A DNA stretch of 64,000 nucleotides from Pedobacter ginsengisoli (GCF_002736205.1 NZ_CP024091.1:1860001-1924000), one strand, 5' to 3'; positions 1 through 9,512 are shown, counted from the stretch's first letter. Notes: generated by a model not told the origin, from the letters alone. Program-made: numbers and translations.

Positions 1-1023
1 ATTGGTTCAGGACCTGCAGGTTTGGCTGCTGCTGCTCAATTGAACAGAGCCGGACATGAGGTGGTTGTTTACGAACGTGACGATACTCCGGGTGGTTTGC
101 TTAACTACGGTATTCCTGATTTTAAACTACAAAAGGATGTTGTAACAAGACGCATCGCTTTAATGGAAAAAGAAGGTATTGTATTTAAATGCAACTCAAA
201 CGTAGGTGTAAATATTGAATTGAATACCTTACTTAGAGATTTCCAATCAATTATTTTAGCTGGTGGATCAACAATTCCAAGAGATCTTCCTGCAAAAGGA
301 AGAGAAGCGAAAGGTGTTCACTTTGCAATGGATTTCTTAAAACAACAAAATAAGCGCGTTAAAAACTTTGCTATTGATGGTGAAGCTATATTGGCAACAG
401 GTAAAGATGTTATTGTAATTGGTGGTGGTGATACGGGATCTGATTGTATTGGTACTTCTAACCGTCAGGGTGCAAAATCGGTAACTCAGTTTGAGATTAT
501 GCCAATGCCTTCGCAGCATCGTACCAGCAATATGCCTTGGCCAACTTACCCAATGCTTTTAAAAGTAACTTCTTCTCATGAAGAAGGATGCGAAAGAGGA
601 TGGGGAGTTAACACCAAAGAATTCATCAAAGATGAAAACGGAAATCTGAAAGCTGTAAAAGTAGTTGATGTAGAATGGGAAATTGACGCTAACGGTCGCC
701 CGGTAAATTTCAAAGAAAAAGCAGATACTGAACGTGATCTTCCGTGCCAGCTTGTTCTTTTGGCAATGGGTTTCCTACATCCGCAAAAAGAAGGTTTAAT
801 TGAAAATCTTGGCGTTGAGCTTGATAACAGAGGAAATGTAAAAGCTGAGGAAGGTAAATATCAAACCAACATTGCGAAGATTTTTGCCGCAGGTGATATG
901 CGCCGTGGACAATCATTAGTTGTTTGGGCAATTTCTGAAGGAAGAGAGGCTGCCAGAAAAGTAGATCAGTACTTAATGGGACACAGCAGTTTACCATCTA
1001 AAGATGGTATTCCATACGCTTAA
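1..1023 (+). CDS. gltD: Glutamate synthase small subunit (3' part)
   Basis: The NADPH-dependent glutamate synthase beta subunit takes electrons from NADPH through FAD and Fe-S clusters to the large subunit for ammonia assimilation. The window opens inside the gene: the frame is open from base 1 and begins within the FAD-binding glycine loop (IGSGPAG). A second nucleotide-binding loop (GGGDTGSDC) lies about 135 residues further on, and the C-terminal AAGDMRRGQSLVVWAISEGR segment is the usual FAD/NADPH end of this family. The N-terminal Fe-S domain, and probably gltB, lie to the left. The gene ends at a strong hairpin terminator. The identification is secure; only the missing 5' end is uncertain. 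Confidence 0.93.
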   Translation: MGSGPAGLAAAAQLNRAGHEVVVYERDDTPGGLLNYGIPDFKLQKDVVTRRIALMEKEGIVFKCNSNVGVNIELNTLLRDFQSIILAGGSTIPRDLPAKGREAKGVHFAMDFLKQQNKRVKNFAIDGEAILATGKDVIVIGGGDTGSDCIGTSNRQGAKSVTQFEIMPMPSQHRTSNMPWPTYPMLLKVTSSHEEGCERGWGVNTKEFIKDENGNLKAVKVVDVEWEIDANGRPVNFKEKADTERDLPCQLVLLAMGFLHPQKEGLIENLGVELDNRGNVKAEEGKYQTNIAKIFAAGDMRRGQSLVVWAISEGREAARKVDQYLMGHSSLPSKDGIPYA

Positions 1024-1042
1024 GTTTCTATAATTATTATAA

Positions 1043-1082
1043 CAGCAAAAGGGTCTGACAAATTTGTCAGACCCTTTTGCTG
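1043..1082. terminator. Bidirectional hairpin terminator after gltD
   Basis: A perfect 18-bp inverted repeat (arms 1043-1060 and 1065-1082) separated by AATT lies between gltD and the convergent gene at 1099. Its outer bases give AAAA/TTTT tracts within the arms, so it can end transcription from both sides. Confidence 0.85.
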
Positions 1083-1098
1083 TTTATTGCATTCTGTT

Positions 1099-1704
1099 CT
1101 AAAACTTAACGCGTATACCAACCCCTAACTGAAAAATATCAGTTATAGTTAGAGCAGAAGTATTTTGAAGGTAATTGATCAGATAAAAATCGTTGGTATT
1201 GGCCTCTATATATAGGCCGATAGCTTTAACACCAATATTTTTCACAAGTTTCTTTGCATCTAATTCAATTTCGCTGCTAAATGCAAGATGTGGACGCAGT
1301 GCTTCTGACCAGTAATAATAGTCGTGGGCATACTGTCCACTTGGAAATTTGAAAGATAAATCCTTATGAAAAGTATAAGTAACAAATACTGCAGGATTAA
1401 AAGGATAAACTTTTCCCCAATCTTTTAATTTAATAGTCCAGGGCTTATAACCAAATTTAGCAGTAGCTATATGTAGAACCCCACCTTTATTACCAGGAAC
1501 AAATCCATAAAGCAAATCTAAATTACCCTTTTTATTGCCAAACAGTTCATAACCTACACCTCCGCTAAAATAACCTATGCTGCCTGCATATTGTACAATT
1601 GCCTGATCTGGAATTAAAAATTTGAAATTTTGCGCTGAGACTTTAACACTACTTGCAACCAACAGTAAAAAAACGAAACGGAACTTAAAAATATACTCTC
1701 TCAA
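1099..1704 (-). CDS. Secreted, probably outer-membrane beta-barrel protein of unknown function
   Basis: The 201-residue product has a clear N-terminal signal peptide (hydrophobic FVFLLLVASSVKVSA, cleavage after SAQ) and ends in a phenylalanine preceded by alternating residues (GVGIRVKF), as outer-membrane barrels do. No family was recognised. The only available start is TTG at 1704, since there is no ATG before the signal peptide. It overlaps the end of the upstream phosphoesterase gene by 20 bases, which suggests translational coupling. The two proteins may act together at the cell envelope, but this is inference. Confidence 0.6.
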   Translation of the reverse strand: MREYIFKFRFVFLLLVASSVKVSAQNFKFLIPDQAIVQYAGSIGYFSGGVGYELFGNKKGNLDLLYGFVPGNKGGVLHIATAKFGYKPWTIKLKDWGKVYPFNPAVFVTYTFHKDLSFKFPSGQYAHDYYYWSEALRPHLAFSSEIELDAKKLVKNIGVKAIGLYIEANTNDFYLINYLQNTSALTITDIFQLGVGIRVKF

Positions 1705-2479
1705 AACTTATTTTATTATTTATAATTTGTACTACTAAAAATTCCTTATTTGCCATTGCACTTGTAATGACATAGGGGATACCTGAATTATCTGGATAAT
1801 AGAGCTGATAATTATGGGTATGTGCATTAAGTGATGCCAGAAAACCAGGAGTTTGGGCAAATGTGGCGGTGTAATCCTTTATTAATTTACCATCAAAATC
1901 TTCTGAATTAACCGGAACATGAGAAATGCCTACAAAACCTTTAATCTGAGGTGATGGTTTCAATTCATTTTTTAACCAGGGAATGTTAGGTATCTGACCG
2001 TTAAAATTGTACTCCCGACTATTGCTATCATGACAAACAAATTTTATACCTCCATAAACAAATGAATAATTGAGTTCGCCAAACATATGTAAGAATGTTT
2101 CTTTTCCGCGGGCTGTTTCATCATGATTTCCTATAACTGCAACATAGGGAGGATTAAGATCTTCGAGGGTTCTAGAAATCCAAAGCATTTCTTTTAAAAC
2201 TCCAAATTCAGTAATGTCGCCGGCCAGAACTACAAAATCAATACCTTTAATGGCATTTACAGCTTTACAAAACTGTACAGTTTCGTCTCTGGATTTCTGG
2301 CTATCTCCGGTTAAAACAAAAGTTACGGTATCATCATCCGCACCATTACCCAACCTTTTTAGATTGGTGGCATTGACATCTTTTAAAGAAATTTTATCGA
2401 AAGTTTGATTTGGACTAAACTCGAAATGGTTGCAACTAGCAAAGGCAGCACAAAGTAGAAATAGTAAAAATATTCGCAT
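1685..2479 (-). CDS. Calcineurin-like metallophosphoesterase lipoprotein
   Basis: The product carries a lipoprotein signal (lipobox AFASC, residues 14-18 from the ATG) and a metallophosphoesterase core: a GDSQ near the first metal motif, LAGDITEFG, GNHDE, and a late HAHTHNY. These supply the Asp, Asn and His ligands of the two-metal centre. It probably hydrolyses a phosphoester in the periplasm or at the outer membrane; the substrate is unknown. ATG at 2479 was chosen over the upstream TTG at 2503 because it puts the signal peptide at the N-terminus. It is coupled to the downstream barrel-like gene by a 20-base overlap. Confidence 0.8.
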   Translation of the reverse strand: MRIFLLFLLCAAFASCNHFEFSPNQTFDKISLKDVNATNLKRLGNGADDDTVTFVLTGDSQKSRDETVQFCKAVNAIKGIDFVVLAGDITEFGVLKEMLWISRTLEDLNPPYVAVIGNHDETARGKETFLHMFGELNYSFVYGGIKFVCHDSNSREYNFNGQIPNIPWLKNELKPSPQIKGFVGISHVPVNSEDFDGKLIKDYTATFAQTPGFLASLNAHTHNYQLYYPDNSGIPYVITSAMANKEFLVVQIINNKISFERVYF

Positions 2480-2519
2480 GTCACAAATTAAGGGGATATG
2501 CAAATATTGAATGTCAGGA

Positions 2520-3176
2520 CTATTTCATAGTTGGATTCTTTTTACCAACCAGTAACATTTCGACAGTTTTTTGCAATCTGGTTATTCTTGTTTGTTCTTG
2601 TTTAGCTGTGAGTATCCATAACACATATTCCTTTTTATGGGAATAGGCCAGGGTATTGAAAAAAGACTCTGCTTGTGGGTGTTGAAGAAATAGCTTTGCC
2701 AAATCTGATGGCACAGTTACCTTTTTATTCTCAACATCAATAAATTCAGAGAATTCATTTTTTTTAATTTCATTATTTCCAACTCCTGACGCTTTTACCT
2801 GATCAATTGGCTTAATTCTTAAACCTGTCCAGGTATCATCAATTGCTGCAGAAGCGCAAGGGGTAAGTTTATATAGCTCTAGTTCTTTCCATTTCTCCAT
2901 TTTCAGATCTGTAACTATTCCAGAAGTCTTTTTTGGATAGGCAATCCAAACTACTTTTTCAGCATCAATTTTTGGCGCCCATATTTTAAGCTCTCTGTTT
3001 AATTCAACGCTGTCTTTTACAAAAAGCAGCAGTCCATTAAAAACATCAGCAATATTATTTACCAGCGTGATGCTGCTGGCATCACCTAAAATTACATTAC
3101 TGTTTTCAGGAGCATTTGCCAGTAAAACCTTAAAACCAGGTTTAAAATACATTTTTTTTAATAGCCCATTCTCCAT
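2520..3176 (-). CDS. YdeI/OmdA-family protein
   Basis: The last 60 residues (VPSDLAKLFLQHPQAESFF followed by a helical region rich in Lys/Arg) match the bacteriocin-protection YdeI/OmpD-associated family. The first 120 residues look like a separate alpha/beta domain found fused to it. No signal peptide or membrane segment is visible, so it should be cytoplasmic. The family has no well-defined biochemical activity. ATG at 3176 is preferred to TTG at 3182. A second OmdA-type protein lies at 59171-59746 in the accessory island. Confidence 0.7.
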   Translation of the reverse strand: MENGLLKKMYFKPGFKVLLANAPENSNVILGDASSITLVNNIADVFNGLLLFVKDSVELNRELKIWAPKIDAEKVVWIAYPKKTSGIVTDLKMEKWKELELYKLTPCASAAIDDTWTGLRIKPIDQVKASGVGNNEIKKNEFSEFIDVENKKVTVPSDLAKLFLQHPQAESFFNTLAYSHKKEYVLWILTAKQEQTRITRLQKTVEMLLVGKKNPTMK

Positions 3177-3196
3177 ATACAAAAACAGATATATTT

Positions 3197-3727
3197 TTAT
3201 AGCCTTAATTTAGCAAAGAAATCCCATAGCACAATACCGGCTGAGATTACAATATTAAAAGAATGTTTTGTGCCAAATTGAGGAATTTCGATACATTCAT
3301 CTATCTGACCCATTACCTCATCACTTACACCATTAACTTCATTACCAAAAATCAAGGCATACTTTTCCGAGAGCCCTGGCTTATATGTATTTAACATTAT
3401 ACTTCCGGCAGCTTGCTCTATTCCAATAACTCGATAACCATCTTTTTTTAATGAAGCGACAGCATCAAGAGTAGTTTCAAAGTGAACCCACTCTACAGAT
3501 TGTGTAGCACCAAGTGCAGTTTTTTCAATTTCTCTGTGCGGAGGCTGGGCCGTAATTCCGCACAGATATAATTTTTCGATAGCAAAACCATCTGCAGTTC
3601 TAAAAACAGAGCCGATATTATGCATACTGCGCACATTATCGAGTACCACAATTACAGGCAGTTTCTCTTGTTCTTTAAATTCATCAATACCAACACGGTT
3701 TAGCTCATCTAATTTTAGCTTCTTCAT
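3197..3727 (-). CDS. TrmH/SpoU-type RNA 2'-O-methyltransferase
   Basis: A 176-residue SPOUT methyltransferase that uses S-adenosylmethionine to methylate a ribose in tRNA or rRNA. The three SpoU motifs are visible: DNVRSMHNIGSVFRTADGF near the N-terminus, IFGNEVNGVSDEV in the middle, and IPQFGTKHSFNIVISAGIVL forming the knot. It has only the catalytic domain, without the N-terminal RNA-binding domain of RlmB-like proteins. The exact nucleotide target cannot be read from the sequence. ATG at 3727 follows a TTG by one codon. Galactokinase ends 40 bases upstream, so the two may share a transcript. Confidence 0.85.
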   Translation of the reverse strand: MKKLKLDELNRVGIDEFKEQEKLPVIVVLDNVRSMHNIGSVFRTADGFAIEKLYLCGITAQPPHREIEKTALGATQSVEWVHFETTLDAVASLKKDGYRVIGIEQAAGSIMLNTYKPGLSEKYALIFGNEVNGVSDEVMGQIDECIEIPQFGTKHSFNIVISAGIVLWDFFAKLRL

Positions 3728-3766
3728 CAAATACCTTTAAATCTTTAGTAAGCCGCAAAATTAAGA

Positions 3767-4918
3767 TTAAATAACAGAAGCTCCGTTGCCAATTTCACTA
3801 ATATAAATTGAGGCAGGGTAGCCAACACGCTCTACATAATAGTCTGTAAGTTGTTTTGAAAAATCTTCTTCCTTACCTTTTTTAAGTAAGGCAATAGCAC
3901 AACCTCCAAAACCTGCACCTGTCATACGGGAACCAATAACATACTCATAATCAGAACAAAAATCTACCACTGTATCAAGTTCTACTCCAGTTACCTCGTA
4001 TAGATCTTTTAGTGATTGGTGAGAAGCATACATCAAGCGTCCGAACTCAGCTAAGTTTCCCTCATTTAATGCCTTTGAAGCTAAATTCACCCTGTCATTT
4101 TCTTTAATAACGTGAGTTGCTCTTTTCAAAACAGTTTCATCGGTAATAAGGTGGCTATGTAAGGCAAACTTTTCTGCTGTTAGTTCGCATAAGTTATTAA
4201 GCTTAATTTCTTGATTTAATTGAGCTAAGGCTGTCTGACATTCTGATACTCTTTCGTTGTATTTAGATTCAGCTAATTTACGAGGTTTATTGGTATTGAT
4301 AATAGCCAAAGAATAATCACCAAGATTACAGTCAACTATTTTATATTTTAATGTATCACAGTTTAACACAATTGCTTTATCAGTTTCACCGAAAGCAACA
4401 GCAAACTGATCCATGATTCCACAATTAACTCCTATAAATTCATTTTCAACCTTCTGAGCTAATAGTGGTAACTCAATTTTTTCGTAACCTAATTTAAAGT
4501 AATCATTTAAAGCATAAGCCATTATCACTTCAATAGAAGCAGAAGAAGATAAACCAGAACCTACTGGAATATTGCCAAAAAACAATAAATCTAAACCTGT
4601 TGGAATTGTATGTTTCTTTAAAATCTCATTGAAAACACCTAGAGGATAATTAAACCATTCAGGTCCGGTTTTAGTATATGATGGTTTTAGTTCAATTTCT
4701 GCAGTTTCTTCAAAATTCAAACTTGTAAATCTGATTACGTTATCGTTATTGGGTGCTATAATTAACCAGGTTCCTAAAGTAACCGCACAAGGCATTACCA
4801 AACCACCATTGTAATCTATATGTTCGCCAATTAAGTTTACGCGACCTGGAGTAAAATAATGTGCTGTTGGTTGTTGTTCATACTTTTCAAAGAATTTATT
4901 GGTTAATTCCGCTTTCAT
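3767..4918 (-). CDS. galK: Galactokinase
   Basis: Phosphorylates alpha-D-galactose with ATP at the entry to the Leloir pathway. All GHMP kinase signatures are present in the 383-residue product: the galactokinase motif GRVNLIGEHIDYNGG near residue 30, the phosphate-binding PVGSGLSSSASIE near residue 120, and GSRMTGAGFGGCAIALL close to the C-terminus. The length is typical. The divergent neighbour is galM, which makes the alpha-anomer used by this enzyme. galT and galE are not in the window, so this is a partial gal cluster. Confidence 0.95.
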   Translation of the reverse strand: MKAELTNKFFEKYEQQPTAHYFTPGRVNLIGEHIDYNGGLVMPCAVTLGTWLIIAPNNDNVIRFTSLNFEETAEIELKPSYTKTGPEWFNYPLGVFNEILKKHTIPTGLDLLFFGNIPVGSGLSSSASIEVIMAYALNDYFKLGYEKIELPLLAQKVENEFIGVNCGIMDQFAVAFGETDKAIVLNCDTLKYKIVDCNLGDYSLAIINTNKPRKLAESKYNERVSECQTALAQLNQEIKLNNLCELTAEKFALHSHLITDETVLKRATHVIKENDRVNLASKALNEGNLAEFGRLMYASHQSLKDLYEVTGVELDTVVDFCSDYEYVIGSRMTGAGFGGCAIALLKKGKEEDFSKQLTDYYVERVGYPASIYISEIGNGASVI

Positions 4919-5072
4919 TGTAATATTTTAAATTAATGTTTTAGTTTTATAAAGTATTTTTTAGCATTGTTTAGAAAATGAGTGGCTTTAAAAATACCCG
5001 GCCCTAAATATACAATTATGAACCGAATCGAGTAAGTTCAGCTCAACATAAAATACATTTTATTATATATAA

Positions 5073-6110
5073 ATGAAGACTAAACTGATAAAGACTGGTA
5101 AAATTATTGATGGCAAAGAGATACTTGCCATTGAGTTAACAAATACCAAAGGAACCTACGTTAAAATATACAATTATGGGGCTATAATAAGTAAATTTAT
5201 AGTAACCAATAAAAATGGCGAAAAACAGGATATCGTATTGGGATTTGAGGATTTTGACCAATATACAAGCGAAGAATATTTAGCAAATTATCCTTATTTG
5301 GGAGCCGTAATTGGCAGATACGCCAATCGTATAAAAAATGGAAGATTTACAATTGACGGAGAGATATATCAATTGTCGCAAGCCAGGGGAGGAGATTGTT
5401 TACATGGTGGCGATATAGGCTATGACAAGAGAGTATGGGACGTTTTATCTACTATAGATCCAAGCGCAACACTTCAATATGTAAGTCCGGATGGCGAAGA
5501 AAACTTCCCTGGAAATCTTACTATTCAATTAACTTTTAAATTAACAGATGAGGATGAATTGATTCTTGATTTTAAGGCAACGACTGATAAAGCGACCGCT
5601 ATTAATTTAACACATCATGGGTATTTTAATCTTAACCCAGCTGGTGGCTCAATTGCTAAACATCACCACAGAATGCCCGCCAGCTATTACCTTGAACAGG
5701 ATGAGAACTATGTAGTAACAGGAAAACTTATTCCGGTAGAAGGAACTCATCATGATTTTTTAGGTGGTAAAGAATTTGGGAGAGACTGGGATCCGGAAGA
5801 GGGATATGATCAGACCTATGTACTTGATAAAGAATATGGTGAGCTTACGTTAGCTTCTGAAACAACAGAAGAGACCGGAGGCTTAAAATTATCTGTTTAT
5901 TCAACTGAACCGATTGCCCATATTTATACAGCTAAATACCTTAATGTAAAACATGGGAAAGAGGGAAGAAATTATGAACCATATGGAGCTTTTTGTGTTG
6001 AAACACAGCATCATCCGAATGGGATAAATATCCCTGAATTTCCAAGTACAGTATTGAGACCTGGTGAAACTTATACTCAAACTACTATTTATAAAGTAGA
6101 ACATGCATAA
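5073..6110 (+). CDS. galM: Aldose 1-epimerase (galactose mutarotase)
   Basis: Interconverts the alpha and beta anomers of galactose or glucose. The 345-residue product shows the family pattern: GAIISKFIV near the N-terminus, an early YPYLGAVIGRYANRI, the catalytic His in NLTHHGYFNLN, and a late FCVETQHHPNGINIPEFPST with the region of the catalytic Glu. There is no signal peptide, so it is cytoplasmic. It is transcribed divergently from galK over a 154-base AT-rich gap that should hold both promoters, and it ends at a hairpin shared with the small gene on the other strand. Confidence 0.93.
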   Translation: MKTKLIKTGKIIDGKEILAIELTNTKGTYVKIYNYGAIISKFIVTNKNGEKQDIVLGFEDFDQYTSEEYLANYPYLGAVIGRYANRIKNGRFTIDGEIYQLSQARGGDCLHGGDIGYDKRVWDVLSTIDPSATLQYVSPDGEENFPGNLTIQLTFKLTDEDELILDFKATTDKATAINLTHHGYFNLNPAGGSIAKHHHRMPASYYLEQDENYVVTGKLIPVEGTHHDFLGGKEFGRDWDPEEGYDQTYVLDKEYGELTLASETTEETGGLKLSVYSTEPIAHIYTAKYLNVKHGKEGRNYEPYGAFCVETQHHPNGINIPEFPSTVLRPGETYTQTTIYKVEHA

Positions 6111-6137
6111 ATATCACTCCAGAAAGTTTTTAAAAAA

Positions 6138-6165
6138 AAGTGCATTGATAATTATCAATGCACTT
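6138..6165. terminator. Hairpin terminator shared by galM and the zinc-ribbon gene
   Basis: A 13-bp inverted repeat (6138-6150 with 6153-6165) has an A-tract at 6131-6139 on its left. It overlaps the stop codon of the leftward small gene, for which the A-tract reads as the U-tract. It can also stop rightward transcription from galM. Confidence 0.7.
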
Positions 6166-6338
6166 CATGTTTTAAGTACTACATACTGCTTTTTTTCGCA
6201 TGAAGTACACTTATACCTTTTAAGCGGAACCCAAAAAAGTATAGCTTTTACAAGTGGCTGCCTGGGAATTCGATAATCCAATGGTTTTGAGCATCTGCGG
6301 CAATGGTATCTTTCTATTCCAGCTGAATTCTGTTCCAT
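6165..6338 (-). CDS. 57-residue zinc-ribbon microprotein
   Basis: An ATG-started frame of 57 codons encodes a basic protein with two CxxC knuckles: CRRC (residues 13-16) and CTSC (residues 44-47), separated by 27 residues. The spacing and the basic, aromatic middle (FWVPLKRYKC) suggest a treble-clef or zinc-ribbon fold binding one zinc ion. The hydrophobic stretch AILFWVPL could also contact a membrane. It sits alone between galM and the TauE gene and stops inside a strong hairpin, as a real gene would. I do not recognise a named family. Confidence 0.65.
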   Translation of the reverse strand: MEQNSAGIERYHCRRCSKPLDYRIPRQPLVKAILFWVPLKRYKCTSCEKKQYVVLKT

Positions 6339-6435
6339 TATTAAACTAATTTAACATTCATTTGGAGCGTTTATTTAACTCTGTAAAATTAAATAATAGT
6401 TTTACAGGATATATTAAGATACTAATGTTGTTAGG

Positions 6436-7374
6436 TTAAGTTAACTTATCTATAAACATCCAAATTATACGTACGCTTGATATAATTACTATAATACCAA
6501 CCCCTATAAACATTTTTTTAATTGGAAGTTTGCCTACTAAACGAGCGGCTAAAGGCGCAGCTACAACTCCACCTAAAATTAATCCTAATATTGATTGCCA
6601 GTGACTTACTCCAAGAATAAAAAAGAATGTAACAGCACTTGCCATTGTTACAAAAAATTCTGTTAAGCTTACTGACCCGATTACGTATTTAGGTGTACGG
6701 CCTTTTGAAATAAGGGTAGAGGTAACCAGGGGACCCCAACCACCACCTCCGAATGAATCAAGAAAACCTCCGGCTCCGGCTAACCACCCTGCACGCTTTA
6801 CCTTTTGAGGCTTCTGTTTTTCTTTAAAGGCATTAGTTAATATTCTTATTCCCAATAACAACGTGTAAATAGAAATTACAGGCCTTATCCATACTGAAAA
6901 CTCTTCGCCAGCATATCCCAATAATAGTGCTCCCGCAATTGCCCCCAATACCCCAGGGATCAATAATGTTTTAAAGAGTTTTTTATTTACATTACCAAAA
7001 CGATAATGACTAAAACCCGATGCCCCACTAGAGAACATTTCGGCTGTATGGATACTACCTGAAATAACTGCAGGATTTAAACCACCTGACAGCAGTAGGG
7101 TAGTAGAAATTACTCCGTAACCCATTCCTAAAGCTCCATCAACCAGTTGAGCCATAAAACCAACAAGAAGCATCCATAAGAACTTATCGTCGAGTTGTGA
7201 GTATAAATCCTGACCAAATGCCACAGCATCCTGATAAGTGAAATTTGTATAGATTGCTATACCAATAAATAGGATAGCTAATATAAAGAGGCATATATAA
7301 GCTATGCGCTTCCATTTTTTCTCTTGCAATTTATTAGTAACGGCTATTCTGATCTGGTTTTCGCGTATACTCAT
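6436..7374 (-). CDS. TauE/SafE-family sulfite or organosulfonate exporter
   Basis: A 312-residue inner-membrane protein with about eight hydrophobic segments. The family's duplicated glycine-rich motifs are present: DGALGMGYGVISTTLLL in the first half and SFGGGGWGPLVTS in the second. Members move small anions such as sulfite, sulfoacetate or tauropine-derived compounds; the substrate here is unknown. The first 30 residues are cytoplasmic and basic. It is separated by 82 bases from the MATE transporter upstream and is probably expressed separately. Confidence 0.85.
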   Translation of the reverse strand: MSIRENQIRIAVTNKLQEKKWKRIAYICLFILAILFIGIAIYTNFTYQDAVAFGQDLYSQLDDKFLWMLLVGFMAQLVDGALGMGYGVISTTLLLSGGLNPAVISGSIHTAEMFSSGASGFSHYRFGNVNKKLFKTLLIPGVLGAIAGALLLGYAGEEFSVWIRPVISIYTLLLGIRILTNAFKEKQKPQKVKRAGWLAGAGGFLDSFGGGGWGPLVTSTLISKGRTPKYVIGSVSLTEFFVTMASAVTFFFILGVSHWQSILGLILGGVVAAPLAARLVGKLPIKKMFIGVGIIVIISSVRIIWMFIDKLT

Positions 7375-7456
7375 TATAACATTAAATCTATCGAATTAGT
7401 AGACAATATTACCTCAACTTAATGAATAAACAAAATTTTTTACGATATTATTTCTC

Positions 7457-8824
7457 TTAGCCGCTGATTGTGGATAGCAAGACCCTTGTTTTGGTTTGAA
7501 ATCTAATAAACAGTAGGATAGAGGCAGTAAGCAATCCAAATGTTAAGCCATACCAAATACCATTAACACCCATTTCCAGTTTTATCCCCAGAAAGTAACC
7601 CAAAGGAATACCAATTATCCAATAAGCAATAAAGGTAATAACGGTCGGAATATTCACATCTCCGATACCTCTTAAAACTCCTAAACCCACAACCTGTGTA
7701 CCATCAAATAACTGAAAAAAACCAGCAATAATAAGTAACTGAGCAGCAATACTAATTACAGCATTATCTTCTGTATAAAGGAAGGGAAGCAGGTTATTTG
7801 CCAAAACAAAAAACAAGGCAGTAATTGTCATAAACAATATTATTACATGGTAACTTGCAATTGCCGATTGTCTGAGATCTTTAAAGTTATTTTTTCCAAA
7901 GTTATTGCCTGTTTTGATGGTAGCTGCAGAAGCAATTCCACTGGCCATCATATAGGTAATAGAAGCGAGGTTTATAGCTACCTGATGTGCCGCTTGTTCA
8001 ATAGCTCCAATGGTTCCTATAAGTATAGCAGCACCACTAAATGCGCTAATTTCAAAAGAATATTGCAATGCAACCGGAGCCCCGATCTTCACAATTTTAA
8101 ATGCCCTTACTTTATCAAAAAAGCTAATTTTAAATTGCTTAACATACACCTTAAAAACAGGAGATCGCATAACATATATAGACATTACAATGGCCATAAC
8201 TGTACGATCTATTAAGGTACTTAAACCAACACCTTTTACCCCCATAGGAGTTATTCCAAACATCCCCTTAACAAAAACAACACCCAAAACTATATTAATT
8301 ACATTGCCCCATATGGACACAAACATAGCTTGTTTTGTAAAGCCTAAACCTTCTGCAAATTGTTTGAAAGTTTGAAATATCATTAACGGGATAATAGAAA
8401 AACCAAGCAATCCAAGATATGGTTTTGCATACGCAACTACCTCAGGTGCCTGGCCAATATGATCTATAACCAATAAAGTCCCTAAATGAACAAACCCATA
8501 AAGGAGTAAAGAAATGAAGAAATTTATAATTAAACTGTTGGAAAGCAGCTTACCACATTCATCGTAATTTTTACGTCCATTTTCCTGGGCTATTAAAGGG
8601 GTTAACCCATAAGCCAATCCCATACCTAAAACAAGGATGAGCATAAACAAACTGTTTACTAACGATACAGCCGCCAGTTGAATTGTACCTGCAAAATGAC
8701 CAACAATAACACTATCTGCAAGATGTGCAAGTGTATGCCCCAGCTGAGAAACTACTATGGGCAATGCCAATCGTAAATTATCAGAATAATAAGGTTTGTA
8801 CTTTGAGTATAAGGTATTCAACAT
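7457..8824 (-). CDS. MATE-family multidrug efflux transporter
   Basis: A 455-residue protein with twelve hydrophobic segments in two related halves, matching the NorM branch of the MATE family, which exports cationic drugs in exchange for Na+ or H+. The start LALPIVVSQLGHTLAHLADSV fits the conserved first helix, and the second half shows GVLRGIGDVNIP, typical of NorM. The gene lies 34 bases after the AlbA_2 gene, so the two may be cotranscribed. Confidence 0.88.
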   Translation of the reverse strand: MLNTLYSKYKPYYSDNLRLALPIVVSQLGHTLAHLADSVIVGHFAGTIQLAAVSLVNSLFMLILVLGMGLAYGLTPLIAQENGRKNYDECGKLLSNSLIINFFISLLLYGFVHLGTLLVIDHIGQAPEVVAYAKPYLGLLGFSIIPLMIFQTFKQFAEGLGFTKQAMFVSIWGNVINIVLGVVFVKGMFGITPMGVKGVGLSTLIDRTVMAIVMSIYVMRSPVFKVYVKQFKISFFDKVRAFKIVKIGAPVALQYSFEISAFSGAAILIGTIGAIEQAAHQVAINLASITYMMASGIASAATIKTGNNFGKNNFKDLRQSAIASYHVIILFMTITALFFVLANNLLPFLYTEDNAVISIAAQLLIIAGFFQLFDGTQVVGLGVLRGIGDVNIPTVITFIAYWIIGIPLGYFLGIKLEMGVNGIWYGLTFGLLTASILLFIRFQTKTRVLLSTISG

Positions 8825-8858
8825 TTTGCAAAAGTCGGCTATTTTGTTGTCAGGTAAG

Positions 8859-9482
8859 TTATACTGTTGTAAAAAACTCCTCCTTTTCTGATGTGTTGGG
8901 TTTTATAACACCACTTATAATTAAGCTTACCAATATTTTTTGGGCCTGCCTGTAAGAACTGCGTGTAAGTTTACTGAATTGTTTCAGAGTTATACGGCCT
9001 TCCTGACTAAGATGTTCAAACAGTTTCTTTTCCTGCTCAGTGTAAGTAATCAGATTTGCTTCAGATTTGCTACTTTTTTTGATCACGTCAACAATGATCT
9101 TACTGGCTAAAATGCTTTTATCATTAACCCTATAATAAACCCACCATTTTTTATTTTCATCTAGCGCATAATGAGGCTTAGTATCACTTTCTGCAATTTT
9201 AACTACCAAAACAAGCTTATCATCAACATAAATTTCTTCAAATTCAGGTTCTATTGCCGGTTTACAAAACTGGTGTGCAGACTTGGTGATCATATACCGC
9301 TCCTCATCTTCAGATTTTACACCTTTAATACTACCATCATCAGCTACACCAATAAGTAATTGTCCGCCTTTGTTATTAGCAAATGCGACCAGACTTTTCG
9401 CAATCTTTTCATTGTTTGTAATTGTCTTTTTGAAATCGAGTGTAGTTCCTTCGCCCTGCAAAATTAGTTTCCTGATATTCAT
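8859..9482 (-). CDS. AlbA_2 (schlafen-like) DNA-binding protein with winged helix
   Basis: The first 120 residues match the AlbA_2 domain: EGTTLDFKKTI, SLVAFANNKGGQLLIGVADDG, and a later VVKIAESDTKPHYA. These are usually annotated as an ATP-binding or divergent AAA-4 domain. Residues about 145-200 form a helical domain resembling a winged helix (GRITLKQFSKLTRSSYRQAQ). It is likely a transcriptional regulator or nucleic-acid-binding protein. The neighbouring MATE gene is a possible target. There is no membrane segment. Confidence 0.75.
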   Translation of the reverse strand: MNIRKLILQGEGTTLDFKKTITNNEKIAKSLVAFANNKGGQLLIGVADDGSIKGVKSEDEERYMITKSAHQFCKPAIEPEFEEIYVDDKLVLVVKIAESDTKPHYALDENKKWWVYYRVNDKSILASKIIVDVIKKSSKSEANLITYTEQEKKLFEHLSQEGRITLKQFSKLTRSSYRQAQKILVSLIISGVIKPNTSEKEEFFTTV

Positions 9483-9512
9483 TTGTATATGTTATTAAGC
9501 GAATGGTAATAT

